Shown one piece after another: positions 11,529 to 22,122 of a DNA stretch of 64,000 nt. This DNA comes from Nemophila menziesii. Taxonomy: Eukaryota; Streptophyta; Magnoliopsida; Boraginales; Hydrophyllaceae. The position numbers were made by a program, and so were the translations under genes. The stretch's first letter is position 1. Each line of letters starts with the position of its first letter. The notes under the pieces were generated by a model, which saw only the letters and a list, made by a program, of their open reading frames with translations, searched no databases and was not told the origin of the DNA. Location of the stretch: contig JARWIR010000050.1 of assembly GCA_029959085.1 (NCBI GenBank), positions 3,844,001-3,908,000 of the forward strand. Direction: 5' to 3'.

Positions 11529-12056
11529 ATGGTGCAACAGAAAATCCAAGAAGTTGTCTATGATGATGATAAAGAGAAGAGCTCAACGTTTTGCATAAAT
11601 GACAACATGGATGTATTGATAGAGATATTGAAGAGGGTTGATGATCGTTCACTAGGTGTAGCTGCGTGCGTTTGTAGACTTTGGTGTAGTATAACGAGGA
11701 ATGACTCGTTATGGGAGCACTTATGCTTTCGTCACGTCTCGCCACCACCACACGGTGTCAAGACGGTCGTTTTAGCGCTTGGTGGGTATAAGAAGCTTTA
11801 CATGGTGTGTGTAAAGCCGGTGCTGAGTCGACTCGGGAGGTTGAGGATTAAGCTAGGTGCATGTGCTGAGTCTGAGTCTGACAGAGTAACTCGTATCTGG
11901 TGGATTCGGCAGGAGCTGGAGCTCTCATTGTCGTTATTTTCTACGGATTATTATGAGAGAGTGATATTGAGTGGTGGCGGTACTGGAAGTCTTGGTGGTG
12001 AATCGCCGTCCACGGTGTCATCACTAGCATTCCTCTGCAAGGCTGTTAACGTTTAA
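11529..12056 (+). CDS. SNE: F-box protein of the SNE / SLY (GID2) family
   Basis: An intact, intronless 175-codon gene. Residues about 24-68 are an F-box (MDVLIEILKRVDDRSL, then ACVCRLWCSITRNDSLWEHLCFRHV), which binds the SKP1-like subunit of an SCF ubiquitin ligase. Residues 78-92 (TVVLALGGYKKLYMV) match the GGF region of SLY1/GID2-type proteins. Residues 130-145 (LELSLSLFSTDYYERV) match their LSL region, and the tail SSLAFLCKAVNV matches the end of SNEEZY (SNE) proteins. Known members recruit DELLA repressors for degradation in gibberellin signalling in the nucleus. Length and exon structure fit SNE. The ATG chosen is the first after the TATA box and gives an ordinary short N-terminus. A poorly conserved insertion (about residues 106-124, serine/glutamate rich) precedes the LSL motif. 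This is the only intact recognisable host gene in the window. The family call is secure; SNE rather than another SLY-like paralogue is an inference from the C-terminus. Confidence 0.8.
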   Translation: MVQQKIQEVVYDDDKEKSSTFCINDNMDVLIEILKRVDDRSLGVAACVCRLWCSITRNDSLWEHLCFRHVSPPPHGVKTVVLALGGYKKLYMVCVKPVLSRLGRLRIKLGACAESESDRVTRIWWIRQELELSLSLFSTDYYERVILSGGGTGSLGGESPSTVSSLAFLCKAVNV

Positions 12057-12424
12057 TTCAAAATTAATCATTTACGTCTGTAGCCCTCTCTAAGAGCAAG
12101 ACTAAAAAAAATTCATTAGTAAGTATGACTTCGATAAGATGTGATATGAGGACTTCATAAGTTACTAAAAGACGGTGTTAGTCACATAAGGAACCATTGT
12201 AGTAATCTACTTTATATTCTTTCCTAATAATTTCTTGTTACTAATCTTCAATTTCTTACCTTTTATTTTCTCCAAATTATGTTAGTTAATTAGTTTGTGA
12301 TTGAATATTTATGAATAAATATAAACATTATATAAATGAATTAAGCATTTAAATTATGTATTATTATATTTTATATAGTCGGTATGAACTATTTATGTTT
12401 TTAGCAACCAAACTTCTAACAACC
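12057..12424 (+). other. 3' flank of the F-box gene
   Basis: AT-rich, non-coding. An AATAAA at 12314-12319 could be a polyadenylation signal, about 260 bases after the stop codon. Nothing else is recognisable. Confidence 0.4.
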
Positions 12425-12815
12425 GTATTTTATGGTCGTTAGAGCGACCACTATTGGTCGCTAGACGCAATTTTGCAATAAGAAAAAAGAAACTAAGGAG
12501 AATCTTCATGAATCAAAAAAGAGCCTTTAGTGACAATTGAGTGGTCTACTATACTTTACCGACCACTTGATTGACCTATAAAATATCCTACCAATTACCG
12601 ATAGTAGTTTGCGGTCGCTAGAGCCAACATTGTAAACTCTACATAGTAGTCGCTAGTGGTCCAATAATTTTACCGATAATTAGATTTGGCTAATAAGTTA
12701 CCCAAACAATTACCCGGAAGGCCAAATTTACCCGTCCAATTTATTTCATATCTTTACCGACCACATGGTTTACCTCTAACGACCACTTTAGTGGTCGCTA
12801 GAAGGTTCAAACATT
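12425..12815. repeat. Cluster of GGTCGCTAGA-type repeats (CACTA-like subterminal region)
   Basis: Short repeats occur in both orientations: GGTCGTTAGAGCGACCACTATTGGTCGCTAGA split across 12434-12465, CCGACCACTTGA, GCGGTCGCTAGA (12611-12622), AGTCGCTAGTGGTCC, CCGACCACATGG, and ACGACCACTTTAGTGGTCGC near 12779. Dense inverted GGTCGC/GCGACC motifs are typical of subterminal repeats of plant CACTA (En/Spm) elements. I did not find CACTA termini or a 3-bp duplication, so this is at most a fragment or a decayed end. Confidence 0.45.
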
Positions 12816-13199
12816 ATAAAACCCAGTAGATGGTTCCCATTTCATTTCATCGATTCTTCTATACAAAAGTTTTCTCCCCCACACCTACATGCAATCGATC
12901 TTCTCTGTTACCAGCTGACTACTCCGCCAATCATACTCATGTCGTCTATTACACTCCTGATTTCTTCATCCACCACTAATTACTCCATCAAATAAACAAA
13001 AAATTCTTTTTAAAATTTATATATGATTTATTATGTATTGTTTGTGTGAATTTGATTTATATATGTATAATTTGTTGTATATAATTTTTGTATGTATCCA
13101 TTGTCTAACACCAATCAAATGTTTGATATTATGCTATATAATTTTTGAATGTTTAGTGGTTCAAATGGTGAATTGTTGTACAATGTTAGTATAATTGTT

Positions 13200-14170
13200 G
13201 TATATAGTTGTTATTGTAGGGAAGTTTCAAAATCCAGGGGTGTATTTTTAATTTTTTAATAAGGTTTTGATTTTAACTGTGAATTTGCAAAATACAGGTC
13301 TTGTAATAAAAAATTAATTTTCTAAGGTACTTGTAATTCAAAGGAAGTAAAAAAAGGGGGTTTATGTGAATATATGACTTTTGGACTTAGTTTCAAAAGT
13401 TTGAACGGGTTTTATTTATAATTAGTATAGTTAGCAAATTTTGGAGGTTGGAGGTTAGTGATTATATGTTATGGTTTATGGTTTTTCTTCAAAAGTTTAT
13501 GTGGGTTAGATTGATACTTTTGAAAGTTTGGTGCGAAAAAAGTTATTGATTCAATATTTTAGGGAGGGGGTTAAAGTCCTTTTTTTGTATAGGTTACTGA
13601 ATTTTGTAAAATTTTAGGGGTTTAAACCATCAATTTTGAATGTTTAGGGAGTTTAATAGATAGTTCGTATAGGTTGGTGATTTATTTCAATAGTTTAGTG
13701 GATTAAAACATTAATTTTGAAGGTATAGGGGGGTACAATTCAAATTTTAAAAAGTGCAAGGGTTCAATGTCTATTTTAAAAAGTATTAGGGCTCAAGGTC
13801 TATTTTCGAATGTATAAGAGAGGTTAAAGGATAATCTTTGAAATTTTGGGGGGTTAGAGTGTTATTTTGTATACTTTAGTGAATTTTTTGAATGTTTGGG
13901 GGATTAAAAAATTAATTTGAAAAAATTGATTTTGAAAGATTTTTTTTGGGGGGAGGGGTGTGTTAAAGACCAATTGTTGAAAGTTTGTGTGGGGCAAGGT
14001 CCCATTTTCAAAATTTTGTGGACATTTATTATAATTTACTGATTTTCTTGAAAGTTTAGGGGTTAAATTTTTAATCTCTAATGTTTGGTGAGGTAAAAGT
14101 TATTTATCAAAAATATGGGGGTTAAAAGTTAATTTTTAAAAATCAGGTTTTTTATGTGAACCTCTAAAAA
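13200..14170. repeat. Degenerate, irregular repeat tract (TTAGGGGGTTAAA-like motif)
   Basis: A G-rich motif of the form AATTTTGAA-GTTTAGGGGGTTAAA recurs at irregular spacing of roughly 30-70 bases, for example near 13556, 13612, 13644, 13684, 13850, 13896, 14056 and 14110. Spacing and copies are too irregular for a satellite, and no frame is open across it. The origin is unknown; it could be a decayed minisatellite inside an old DNA element. Confidence 0.45.
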
Positions 14171-15415
14171 TTAATAAATTTTTACGTAGTCCTTTATATT
14201 TTATGTAAATTAATTAGGCTAATTTCATAATTAGGTCTAAGAGACCATAATGGTGCCAATAATAGGCTAAGTAATATTTTTATTCTAATTTTAGGTATAG
14301 TCTAATATATTAATTCTAACTTTAGTCCAATTAATAAATATTTTACCTTATATAATACCCTTTATAATACTTAAATAACTAAGTAATTACTTAAATACCT
14401 ACCTTCTTCACATAACTAACTTTTGAAAACACGATAATCGTTCAAACATTCTTTATCAAGAACATACACTACACCTTAAACACACACTTATAATAATTCA
14501 TCAATTTTAGTTGATTTTTGCATGGATTTCAAAAATTAAAACGTCAACATAAGTTAATAATCTAACAATATCAAGGAATTCAAGATAAAAAAACGAGGCA
14601 ATATGCTTGAATCATCAACTTTACACAACCACTGTTTTTTTAAAAGATTTTGCAGATTATTTTTGCAAGATCTTGTTTTATAATTACCTCTAATTAATCC
14701 GTGTTAATACTCGTTTGTAATATTTTTAAATCATGTTTTTCTCTTTGCTTCTTTTTTTGTGTTTTCTTCTTATTTTTACCGAATTTCACATGAATTTTGC
14801 ATTACTTCACATTCTAAGCATTGCATCGACTTTGTTATTGCTTGTTTAATACTCGTGATTTATTTTTCTATAGAATGCAATTGTTTTTAGTGATTTAAAG
14901 TAAACTTTGTGCATTGTTCAATTAGTTTTTATTGCTAACTTTGCATTGAAACACGTATAGTTATTGAAACATGCCTGCATTATTACATGTACCCTTGTAT
15001 ATGTTGTTATATGCTTAAATCCTACTAGTAATAGATAATGGAGTTGTTGTTGCACAAAAATACGTACAATAGTGTTGGAACTACAATATTGTACTTGCAC
15101 CACTATTGTAACGTATTTTCAGTGTCATTTTCCAGCTCACATGTTTTGTGTGTCTTTATTTGTTAATATCTTACTTGTTTATGTTATAAAACTCAGATGG
15201 ATTCTATTCGAACGATTATGGTTTTATTTTTGTTTTGATGGTACAAGACGTTCAGTGTATCGAACTTGCTCGTAAGATATGCTTTAATCTGCACGTAACT
15301 ATGAACAAAATAGATAAAGTTGCATCCCATGTTCCTTTCACTCTGTTACACTTTTGGCATCACTTCTATCTGTCTCTTGCAAAACGAGGGGGATTGCAAA
15401 AACATGGTTTTCAAT
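14171..15415. other. AT-rich intergenic stretch left of element A
   Basis: No feature recognised up to about 15060. From about 15120 to 15415 the sequence is less AT-rich and becomes contiguous with 38206 when element A is removed, so it may be the upstream part of the MULE relic on the far side. The open frames here (for example 15235 onward) run into the LTR and have no recognisable domain. Confidence 0.4.
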
Positions 15416-15420
15416 GTGCG
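15416..15420. repeat. Target-site duplication of element A (left copy)
   Basis: GTGCG directly precedes the LTR; the same five bases follow the other LTR at 38201-38205. A 5-bp duplication is normal for Ty3/gypsy elements. Confidence 0.9.
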
Positions 15421-16933
15421 CGGTGTCGCCTAGGGTGTGATAAAAATAAGATAATAAATAAAGAAACCAACACCCTAGACTCAACACGTTACTCACTGCA
15501 AGTATCACAGATCGAATGCAAGTTTTAATAGTAAGTAAAATTCGTTCCTCAGAGACTTCGTGCGTCATACGAACAGGTAAACAAAATAGCATAGCAGATA
15601 ATAGTTAAAGACATAAAATAAATGAATATGATTGATGAGGAGATAATATTAAACTAAGTAAAATAAAGACAGGTAAATAAAAAGATGTAAGAATATATGA
15701 GAAAGTATAGCTCAGGTTTTGCTTGTATGCACTAATACTTCTATTTCTTCTACTAGTAAATAAGGGTGATTAAAGCTCTTAGATAAGTAGCCAGGATTCT
15801 ATATTCATCTTAACCCCCTTCTGGATGGACTTAGAGGCGACCTAACAATTACCAGGGGACTTAACTAAGGTGGTCCTAATCCACTAGGTTCTTAGATGAG
15901 GGGACCCTGCAAATAATGATCGGTGATTAAATCTCAAACCCTAATGACTATCTAGTTAGGCAAGCCCTTCCGGATCACTACCGTACACTAGACGATTATA
16001 TGATGTTTAAATAATTAGACACCCTTTCCAGGTGACCATCTAACTACTATTGGCACAACCCTAATTTCATCAGGATTAAGACAGACAATAAATCAAATAT
16101 ATGGTTAAGAAGCTATAATAAATTTAAAATAAATTTCCCAAACAAAATTAGAAGAAAATAGAATTCAAATATTATACATATGAAAAACCCAAGATATGGG
16201 AAAATTAGTTCATACTAGAAAGAAAAAAACTAAAATAAAGATACATATTGTCAACTTGCTCTCTTGAATGATAAATAAATTTAAGGATTAATTGTGGGAG
16301 GCAAAGACTAAGCAAGGACATGTTTACAATAATTAAAGGGTGTATTTATAGGTGTTTTGGAAGCCCTAGGTCGGATTTCTTGGAGTAGAAGGCAAGCAAT
16401 TAGACTTCTTTTCCAAATCAAACTCGTTTCCTAAAATATATGAGAGGGGAAAAACTGTTGTTGTCTTGTTTTGGTCGTAACTTCTTCAATATTGCTCTGA
16501 TTTTCACCTACTTTATATCCAAATGACCACGTCGAAAAGATATAAACTTTTTCTTTTGATAGCCTCTCCAATTTCCCATCCAATATTGAGTTATCCTCAC
16601 TTTAGTGGACGTGACTGCAAAATTTCAGATTTACTTGACAACATTTCCTTTCCTATTTTATCTCTACTTCCTGTTATCTCCAATTTCCATCAATATCTTC
16701 TTTCCTTATCTCTTTATAATTGATTTGAAATTTAATTAATTTCCATATATCTTTAAAACTTCACATTGACACACAAATTAAACCCAATATCCTTTAAAAA
16801 TAATAATTCATCAAATCAAGACAATAAATAGGAAAATATCGAAATATGACTAAAAATCTAATATTAATTATCCATAAACTCCTAAAATGATGTCTCTAAC
16901 CTAGATTAATTCATCACAAATAGGGAGATATTA
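15421..16933 (-). repeat. 3' LTR of element A (type 1)
   Basis: 1513 bp. Both ends are decayed: the terminal CA has become CG (plus strand starts CGGTGTCG), and the start that should read TGATGTC reads TAATATC on the minus strand (plus GATATTA at 16927-16933). Both changes fit loss of cytosines. The polypurine tract follows at 16934. Confidence 0.85.
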
Positions 16934-18514
16934 AGACCCCCAACTCAAAGTTGTATCGTCCCGATACAATGTAGATTAAAACAAAGGGAAGTCTCTAAAT
17001 ACACACCTAAGTCAATTAAGCAAAATGGAAAGAATATAGCAGAATGTATAGAATAAACTCAACGCAACTACTTATAGAATTTCATGTAATAATATTTATA
17101 AACTGATTACTTGTACACTCGTCATATTCACGATCAACACGGTCTGAATTCAAGATTAGATTGGTTTCGCAATGTAAGAAGGAGAGGTTCTTTACTCAGT
17201 TTACCAAGGAGGCTATAGATTGTTCATCGAACTTCACTAGTATCTAAAGATCCCTCTAACTACTCTCTAACGGCTAAATCACTATTATATTACATAGCAA
17301 AGAATCAAAAGGTCTTTAAGGTTGTAATGTTGGCTTAGGGACGGAATGATAAGTATATTTGGATAATTTAGAGTGAGCTTTTGGCTCTCTCTCCTCACTA
17401 GCCATCAACGAATCGCCCTAGAGCTTGAGTTACTCTCATAAAACACTTTCACTCAACCCAATGATTTTGATGCACTAATTTAGAATCCCCAATAACCCAA
17501 TACTAAATCATAAAGATGTTCACATAAAAATTCTACTTTGCCGGTCCAAATATATTCAATCTTTTCATATAATTTTTTCTCTTTTGTATAGTTATGATTC
17601 CCTTTTTTATGTGAGATATCATGCTATTTTTTGTCATATGTTATTTTTTTTTCTTTTTATGCTCTCATAGCTTTTTCCATTTACTTTTACCCCGGCGAAG
17701 GGTTACAATATGATAAACATGTGATACATCATCAAAATATATAACAGAGCACTATTAATAAGCTCAAAAATCCCAACCCAATTATAATCCCAAAATGGTG
17801 GACCCACCTCTCCAAACTCAAGCTTTAAAACAATTGTCTATGCATCGCGATTCGTGTGCGGGTCATATAGAAAAATCCTAAAACCTAAAGGGATATGACT
17901 TATAATGTGGCTAAATAAAAAGGATTTAGAAAGGCTAGAAGGGGCTGAGAAGTATATAAAATATAATAAATGGACAACAAGTTAAAAGGCAACAAGGGGC
18001 TTATCAAAGAACAGCTTTAATCACTTTCTAAACTATGCAATTTTGTTATTCTCTTACCTTTAGCACGTTCATTAAACCGGTTTATCAACTAGCCTGGATC
18101 TCACTGCCTATACACCATTCAAGGCACATATAGATCAAACATACTTCAATTGCATTGCTTACTAATCTTTCTTTACTATTCAATGTGTGTTTCCTACAAA
18201 TACTACAAGCATACAAAATAAAACAGCTCATAAACATACTACTTTCTATAATCAACTTACTAAGCTTATGCTTTCATGCTATTAAATACACTCTACATCT
18301 AAATCCCGTGTATCAAAAAAATTAATTTCTACCAAAACAGAAAAAACAGAGAAAATCACATAAAAATTGAGATGAGAGACAACGAATCTCCATACCCCCA
18401 ACTCAAAAATGAGGTGTGTCCCCATGACTCAAAAAATACTCTAAAAAGAAATTAAAATAAGCAGATAAAGCATATACAGAAATGGTAAGGAGGAAAGAGA
18501 ACATACTCTCGAGT
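16934..18514 (-). other. 3' noncoding region of element A
   Basis: Conserved noncoding DNA between the env-position ORF and the 3' LTR, collinear with 3803-5097, 22123-23654, 54360-55915 and 58959-62237. It includes the polypurine tract (16934-16949 on plus: AGACCCCCAACTCAAA), a CCGGCAAAG-type motif, a decayed copy of the GGTGGGTCCACC palindrome (plus GGTGGACCCACC near 17800), and a G-rich tract with CATGGGGACACACCTC just after the ORF (18393-18425). No open frame was seen. Confidence 0.75.
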
Positions 18515-19711
18515 CTATTGCCTCGCATTATCTACATCCAAGATAGGATTTACTTGATCGCTCTTTAGTTGCTCAAGGAGTGTCACAATGTACACCTGAT
18601 TAGTTTTGATTTGTGCCACATCTTCGGCCAAGAAAGTTTGAGCGGCTTCAACTTTATTTAATCGCTCCTCTACCTTTTTTCGCCATCTACAATCCTCTTC
18701 ATCTTTCATGAGTTTCGTAACTCCTGCTCCTCTTAAAATTGTCTTGATCCAAGTATTGTCAATATTATTACTCATCTTATATAATAGTTTCTATTCTTCA
18801 CCTGGAATCACATTCACTTTTCGTCCAAGGCACGTGACCATAGTAGGATATTTTAATTTAAATAAGAAAGTAGGAGAGACCAAAAATCGCATCATCTCCT
18901 CAAAGATCAATTGTGCCACGTACTTCTTCCCTCTTAAAATACAATTCAAAAAGATTACGTTTTTCTTAGTTACATCCAAAATTCGCGTGTTTCCAAAGGC
19001 GTTTGGTGTAAGAAAATTGTGCCAAACTCTTGTATCTTTTTGAAGATATTTGTAAGGCTAAGTTTCCTTGAATTCTCCCTTAAGTGATTGCACTTTTCCT
19101 TTATCTTATGCATGCTCAAAAAGTTGACTCCAATCAAAAGTCTTGATATTTTCCACCGCTTCTCTATTTATTGAACTTGAAGTGGTTTCTAATCTCTTCA
19201 ACTGTAAAAGGAACTAACTTGCCTCTAACTGGAACACAACCTTCACTATCTCGGCTAAAGAGGCCTAAATAGAAATTGGAAACTAACTCTAAACATAAAT
19301 TCGATCTTCGCAACATGAATGTAGACCAACCCAATCTATCTCCCATCTCTAAGAATCTCTTATTATCACCTTCTCCAACTTCTCTTTCTAATACTCTCTC
19401 ATAAGCAATGGGCAGTTCATGTACTTGTTTCTTTCAGAAGCTAACAAGGCCTTTGAATATTTATTCACCTCGGGTATAAGACTCTCGATTTGTAGAGGTT
19501 GTGGTGTATTCCTTATGAAAGTTGAAACCTTTTTGCTCTTTGAATTTACCACAACTAGCTTTCCTCTATTCTCTTCACCTATTTTACCCTTTTTCTGTAA
19601 ACTAGAACTTGAACTTTTCTCAATTGATTTCTTCTCAATAGAACCCAATACCTTACTTTGATTGTTCTTTATCTCCCTAACGGTAGATAATGTTTATGTT
19701 CTTTTAGTCAT
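18515..19711 (-). pseudogene. Element A env-position ORF (Athila third ORF, plant transposon protein-like), broken
   Basis: A decayed ORF at the position of the env-like gene of Athila elements, from ATG at 19711 to TAG at 18515. Pieces in order: a basic, serine-rich N-terminus (GSIEKKSIEKSSSSSLQKK), a globular part with LGWSTFMLRRSNLCLELVSNFYLGLFS and CVPVRGKLVPFTVEEIRNHF, a VTCLGRKVNVIPGE stretch, and a C-terminal coiled coil (WRKKVEERLNKVEAAQTFLAEDV) ending DVDNARQ. The VRGKxVxFxxxxI pattern resembles the putative plant transposon protein domain of Athila third ORFs. No signal peptide or membrane segment is apparent. The sixth codon is TAA and later frameshifts break it. Element D carries a close relative at 57748-58958. 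Confidence 0.7.
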
Positions 19712-20335
19712 CACAATTGACCTCCAACTCAAAGTTTTGAACACTCTTGAAATTTGTAACCCTTAATTATATATTGAACAAGTGTTGTTTGGGTTAAGAA
19801 AGGTATGAGGATGATGACTCTCTATGTGGGTAGGATGAATTCGTGCTTGATTGGTATGGATCTAAGAAATTGTTGGGTAAGATTTGAAAATTTTGGGTTT
19901 TGATTCTTGGATTTGATATGATATGGGTGGTTGAATCTTCTTTATAATGATATGGGGAAGGATTTTGATATGAATTTATGGTGATTATGTAGTGTTTTGA
20001 TGTTTGGTGAAGGTTTGATTAAGCTTTAATGGAGTTAAGAAGTTGTGGGAAGAAAGAGAGGTTTAAGGATTGAGAAATTTGTTTAAAAACTAACCTTCTC
20101 TTTGGAACCTTCTTATAACCTTTTAATTCTGAATCCGGTGGCAGGCTAAGGTGGGGAAAAATTTGGATGTGAACTTATGGTGATTGGGTAGTGTTTTGAT
20201 GTATGGTGAAGGTTTGATGAAGCTCTAATGGAGTTAGGAGAGGTTTGGGGAAGAAAGAGAGGCGTAAGGATTGAGAAATTCATGTAATAACTAACCTTCT
20301 CTTTGATACCCATCTTAATATTTTAATTCTTGATT
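19712..20335 (-). other. Spacer upstream of the env-position ORF in element A
   Basis: Noncoding. It contains an internal near-duplication: the stretch with GTGATTATGTAGTGTTTTGATG (split at about 19981-20003) recurs at about 20181-20203, followed in both by AAGGTTTGAT..AGCT and AAGAAAGAGAG. Elements B, D and E have a similar reverse-oriented segment with CTCCATTAAAGCTT/ATCAAAACACTACCCAATCA. Confidence 0.6.
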
Positions 20336-20628
20336 AGGCGGCAGCCTGCGGTGCACCGGAGCTGCGGTGCGGTGTACCGGACGGGAGGGTTTCCATACCG
20401 TGGTCGTGAATTGTCGACATTGTTTTGCATAGGGGGTCTCGGCAATGTACCTGATTTACAAACAGTTGTCACGGTTTGCTGACATGCGGAGCACCGAAAC
20501 CTTCCTACGGTAAACCGCACGAGCCTACTGACCTGAACCATGGTCGCGAATTACGACACGATTTTCTCTCTCTTGTCCTGGCTTTGGACCGGATTTCTGG
20601 ACCGTTACGACAGTTTTTCTCGTGCGGT
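20336..20628 (-). repeat. GC-rich palindrome island of element A (part 1; rest at 33500-33545)
   Basis: A GC- and CpG-rich patch in otherwise AT-rich DNA, built from variants of GCGGTGCACCGC: GCGGTGCACCGG (20348-20359), GCGGTGTACCGG (20369-20380), GCGGAGCACCG, CGGTAAACCGCAC. Element B inserted inside one of them, GCGGT|GCACCGG. Equivalent islands occur at the same relative place in B, D and E. Confidence 0.75.
20624..20628. repeat. Target-site duplication of element B (left copy)
   Basis: GCGGT precedes the left LTR of B and is repeated at 33500-33504. Confidence 0.9.
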
Positions 20629-22122
20629 TGGTGGGCCCTAAGGTGTGATAAAATAAGATATAAATAAAGTGCAAATAACACCCTAAAGCTACACGGTTCT
20701 GCAAGTATACAGATCGTATGCAAGTTTTAGATTAAGATTCGTTCCGCAGAGACTACGAAGGTTAGAGGAATCTTATGCAAATATCAAGTCTGAATGATTA
20801 AAGCTAGAATAACTAAACGCAAACAAAAGTAAAGACAAAAAGATTTATGATTGATTTTCCAATTGACTAAATTAAAGCTACGAAATTAAAGACAGGAAAT
20901 TAAAGATGAAAGAGAGGAATATGAGAATATAGCTTGAGTCACTAGCATGTAATCACCACTAGTTTTGCCGTTCTAAACATGTAAGGGTGAATTATGTAGT
21001 ATTTTCCTAATCGGTTCCAATTCGCTATCGATAGTTTAAAATAGGATTTACATGTGTCAATAAGGCTTCCTAAGCAAACTTTTCCTGTAATTGGTAAATA
21101 GTCACAAGAACTAAACCATAGTGATTATCTAGTTAGGTTGATTTGTCAGATCTAGACCGAATACTAGACGTTATGTGCTAAACATGCAATTAAACACCGT
21201 TGTCAATGGTGACCTAATTACTAGATGGTAATTCTATATGGGCGCGCATCCACAAGAACACAGAATATAAATCCAAACACATAAACAGAGAATAAAAGCT
21301 ATAATTCAATTTAAAACATTAAGTTCCCAAATTAGATAGATGTCAATCAAAACTAGGGTTCATACATATATGCTAAAACTCAAGCTAAAGAAATTTAGTG
21401 CATGAAAGAAAAGAAATAAATTACAAATTCAAAGGTAGAAGAAGTCATTATTGATGCACAGGTCCTTCCAGACTTCTTTTCTTGTGTTGTAAGCTTCCTC
21501 TTGGCTTAAGGTTTCACCAAGGATGATTTAAGAGTGTTTAAGAGGCTGTATTTATAGTGTATAGGTTGAACTAATTCGTTTCTTTAGAGATAAGTTAAGT
21601 AATGGACTCCTAGCCCAACTCAAATTCGTTTAGAAATAAAGATAAACACTGCTGGACCGTTTTGAGCATATCTTCTTCGTTATTGGTCGATTTTTGCTCC
21701 ATAATATACCAAAAGAATCTTAACAGAATATCTATGTCCCTATGAAAGGAATCTTCCAAAATCGCTTCCTTGTAGGAGTAATCATCACTTCTTTAGGCGT
21801 GTGCTGCAGAATCTCAGATTTAGGCAGCTTTTCCTTTTCCTAATTTTTAGCCTTTGTTTCCTTATCTCCAATTTCCATGTAAATCTCTTTCCATAAGTTG
21901 TAGTCTTTGACTTGGACTCTAATTAATCTCCATAATTATCTTTAAAGCTTCACACTAAATAAACAATTAAACCCAATATGCTCTAAAAATATTATGTTAC
22001 TAAATCAAGACTCAAAATAGGAAAGTGCACTAAACTAAGCTAAAATCAACCTATAAACTAATAAATAAGCCTAAAATGATGTCTCATGAATAGATTTTAT
22101 TATCACAAATGAGGAGACATCA
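20629..22122 (-). repeat. 3' LTR of element B (type 2)
   Basis: 1494 bp. On the minus strand it starts TGATGTCTCC and ends GGGCCCACCA. It is nearly identical to 32013-33499 apart from about 11 bases (near CCTAATTACTA, 21210-21225) missing from the other copy and several mismatches in the last 15 bases. The TATA-like element reads TATTTATA on plus near 21550. Confidence 0.9.

Noticed and set aside
13550..14060. Interstitial telomeric repeat (TTTAGGG)
   Set aside because: TTTAGGG occurs several times but never in tandem; it is part of a longer irregular motif.
20323..20723. Several open frames on both strands around the GC-rich island of A
   Set aside because: A composition effect in a GC-rich repeat crossing the boundary with B's LTR; no conserved protein.
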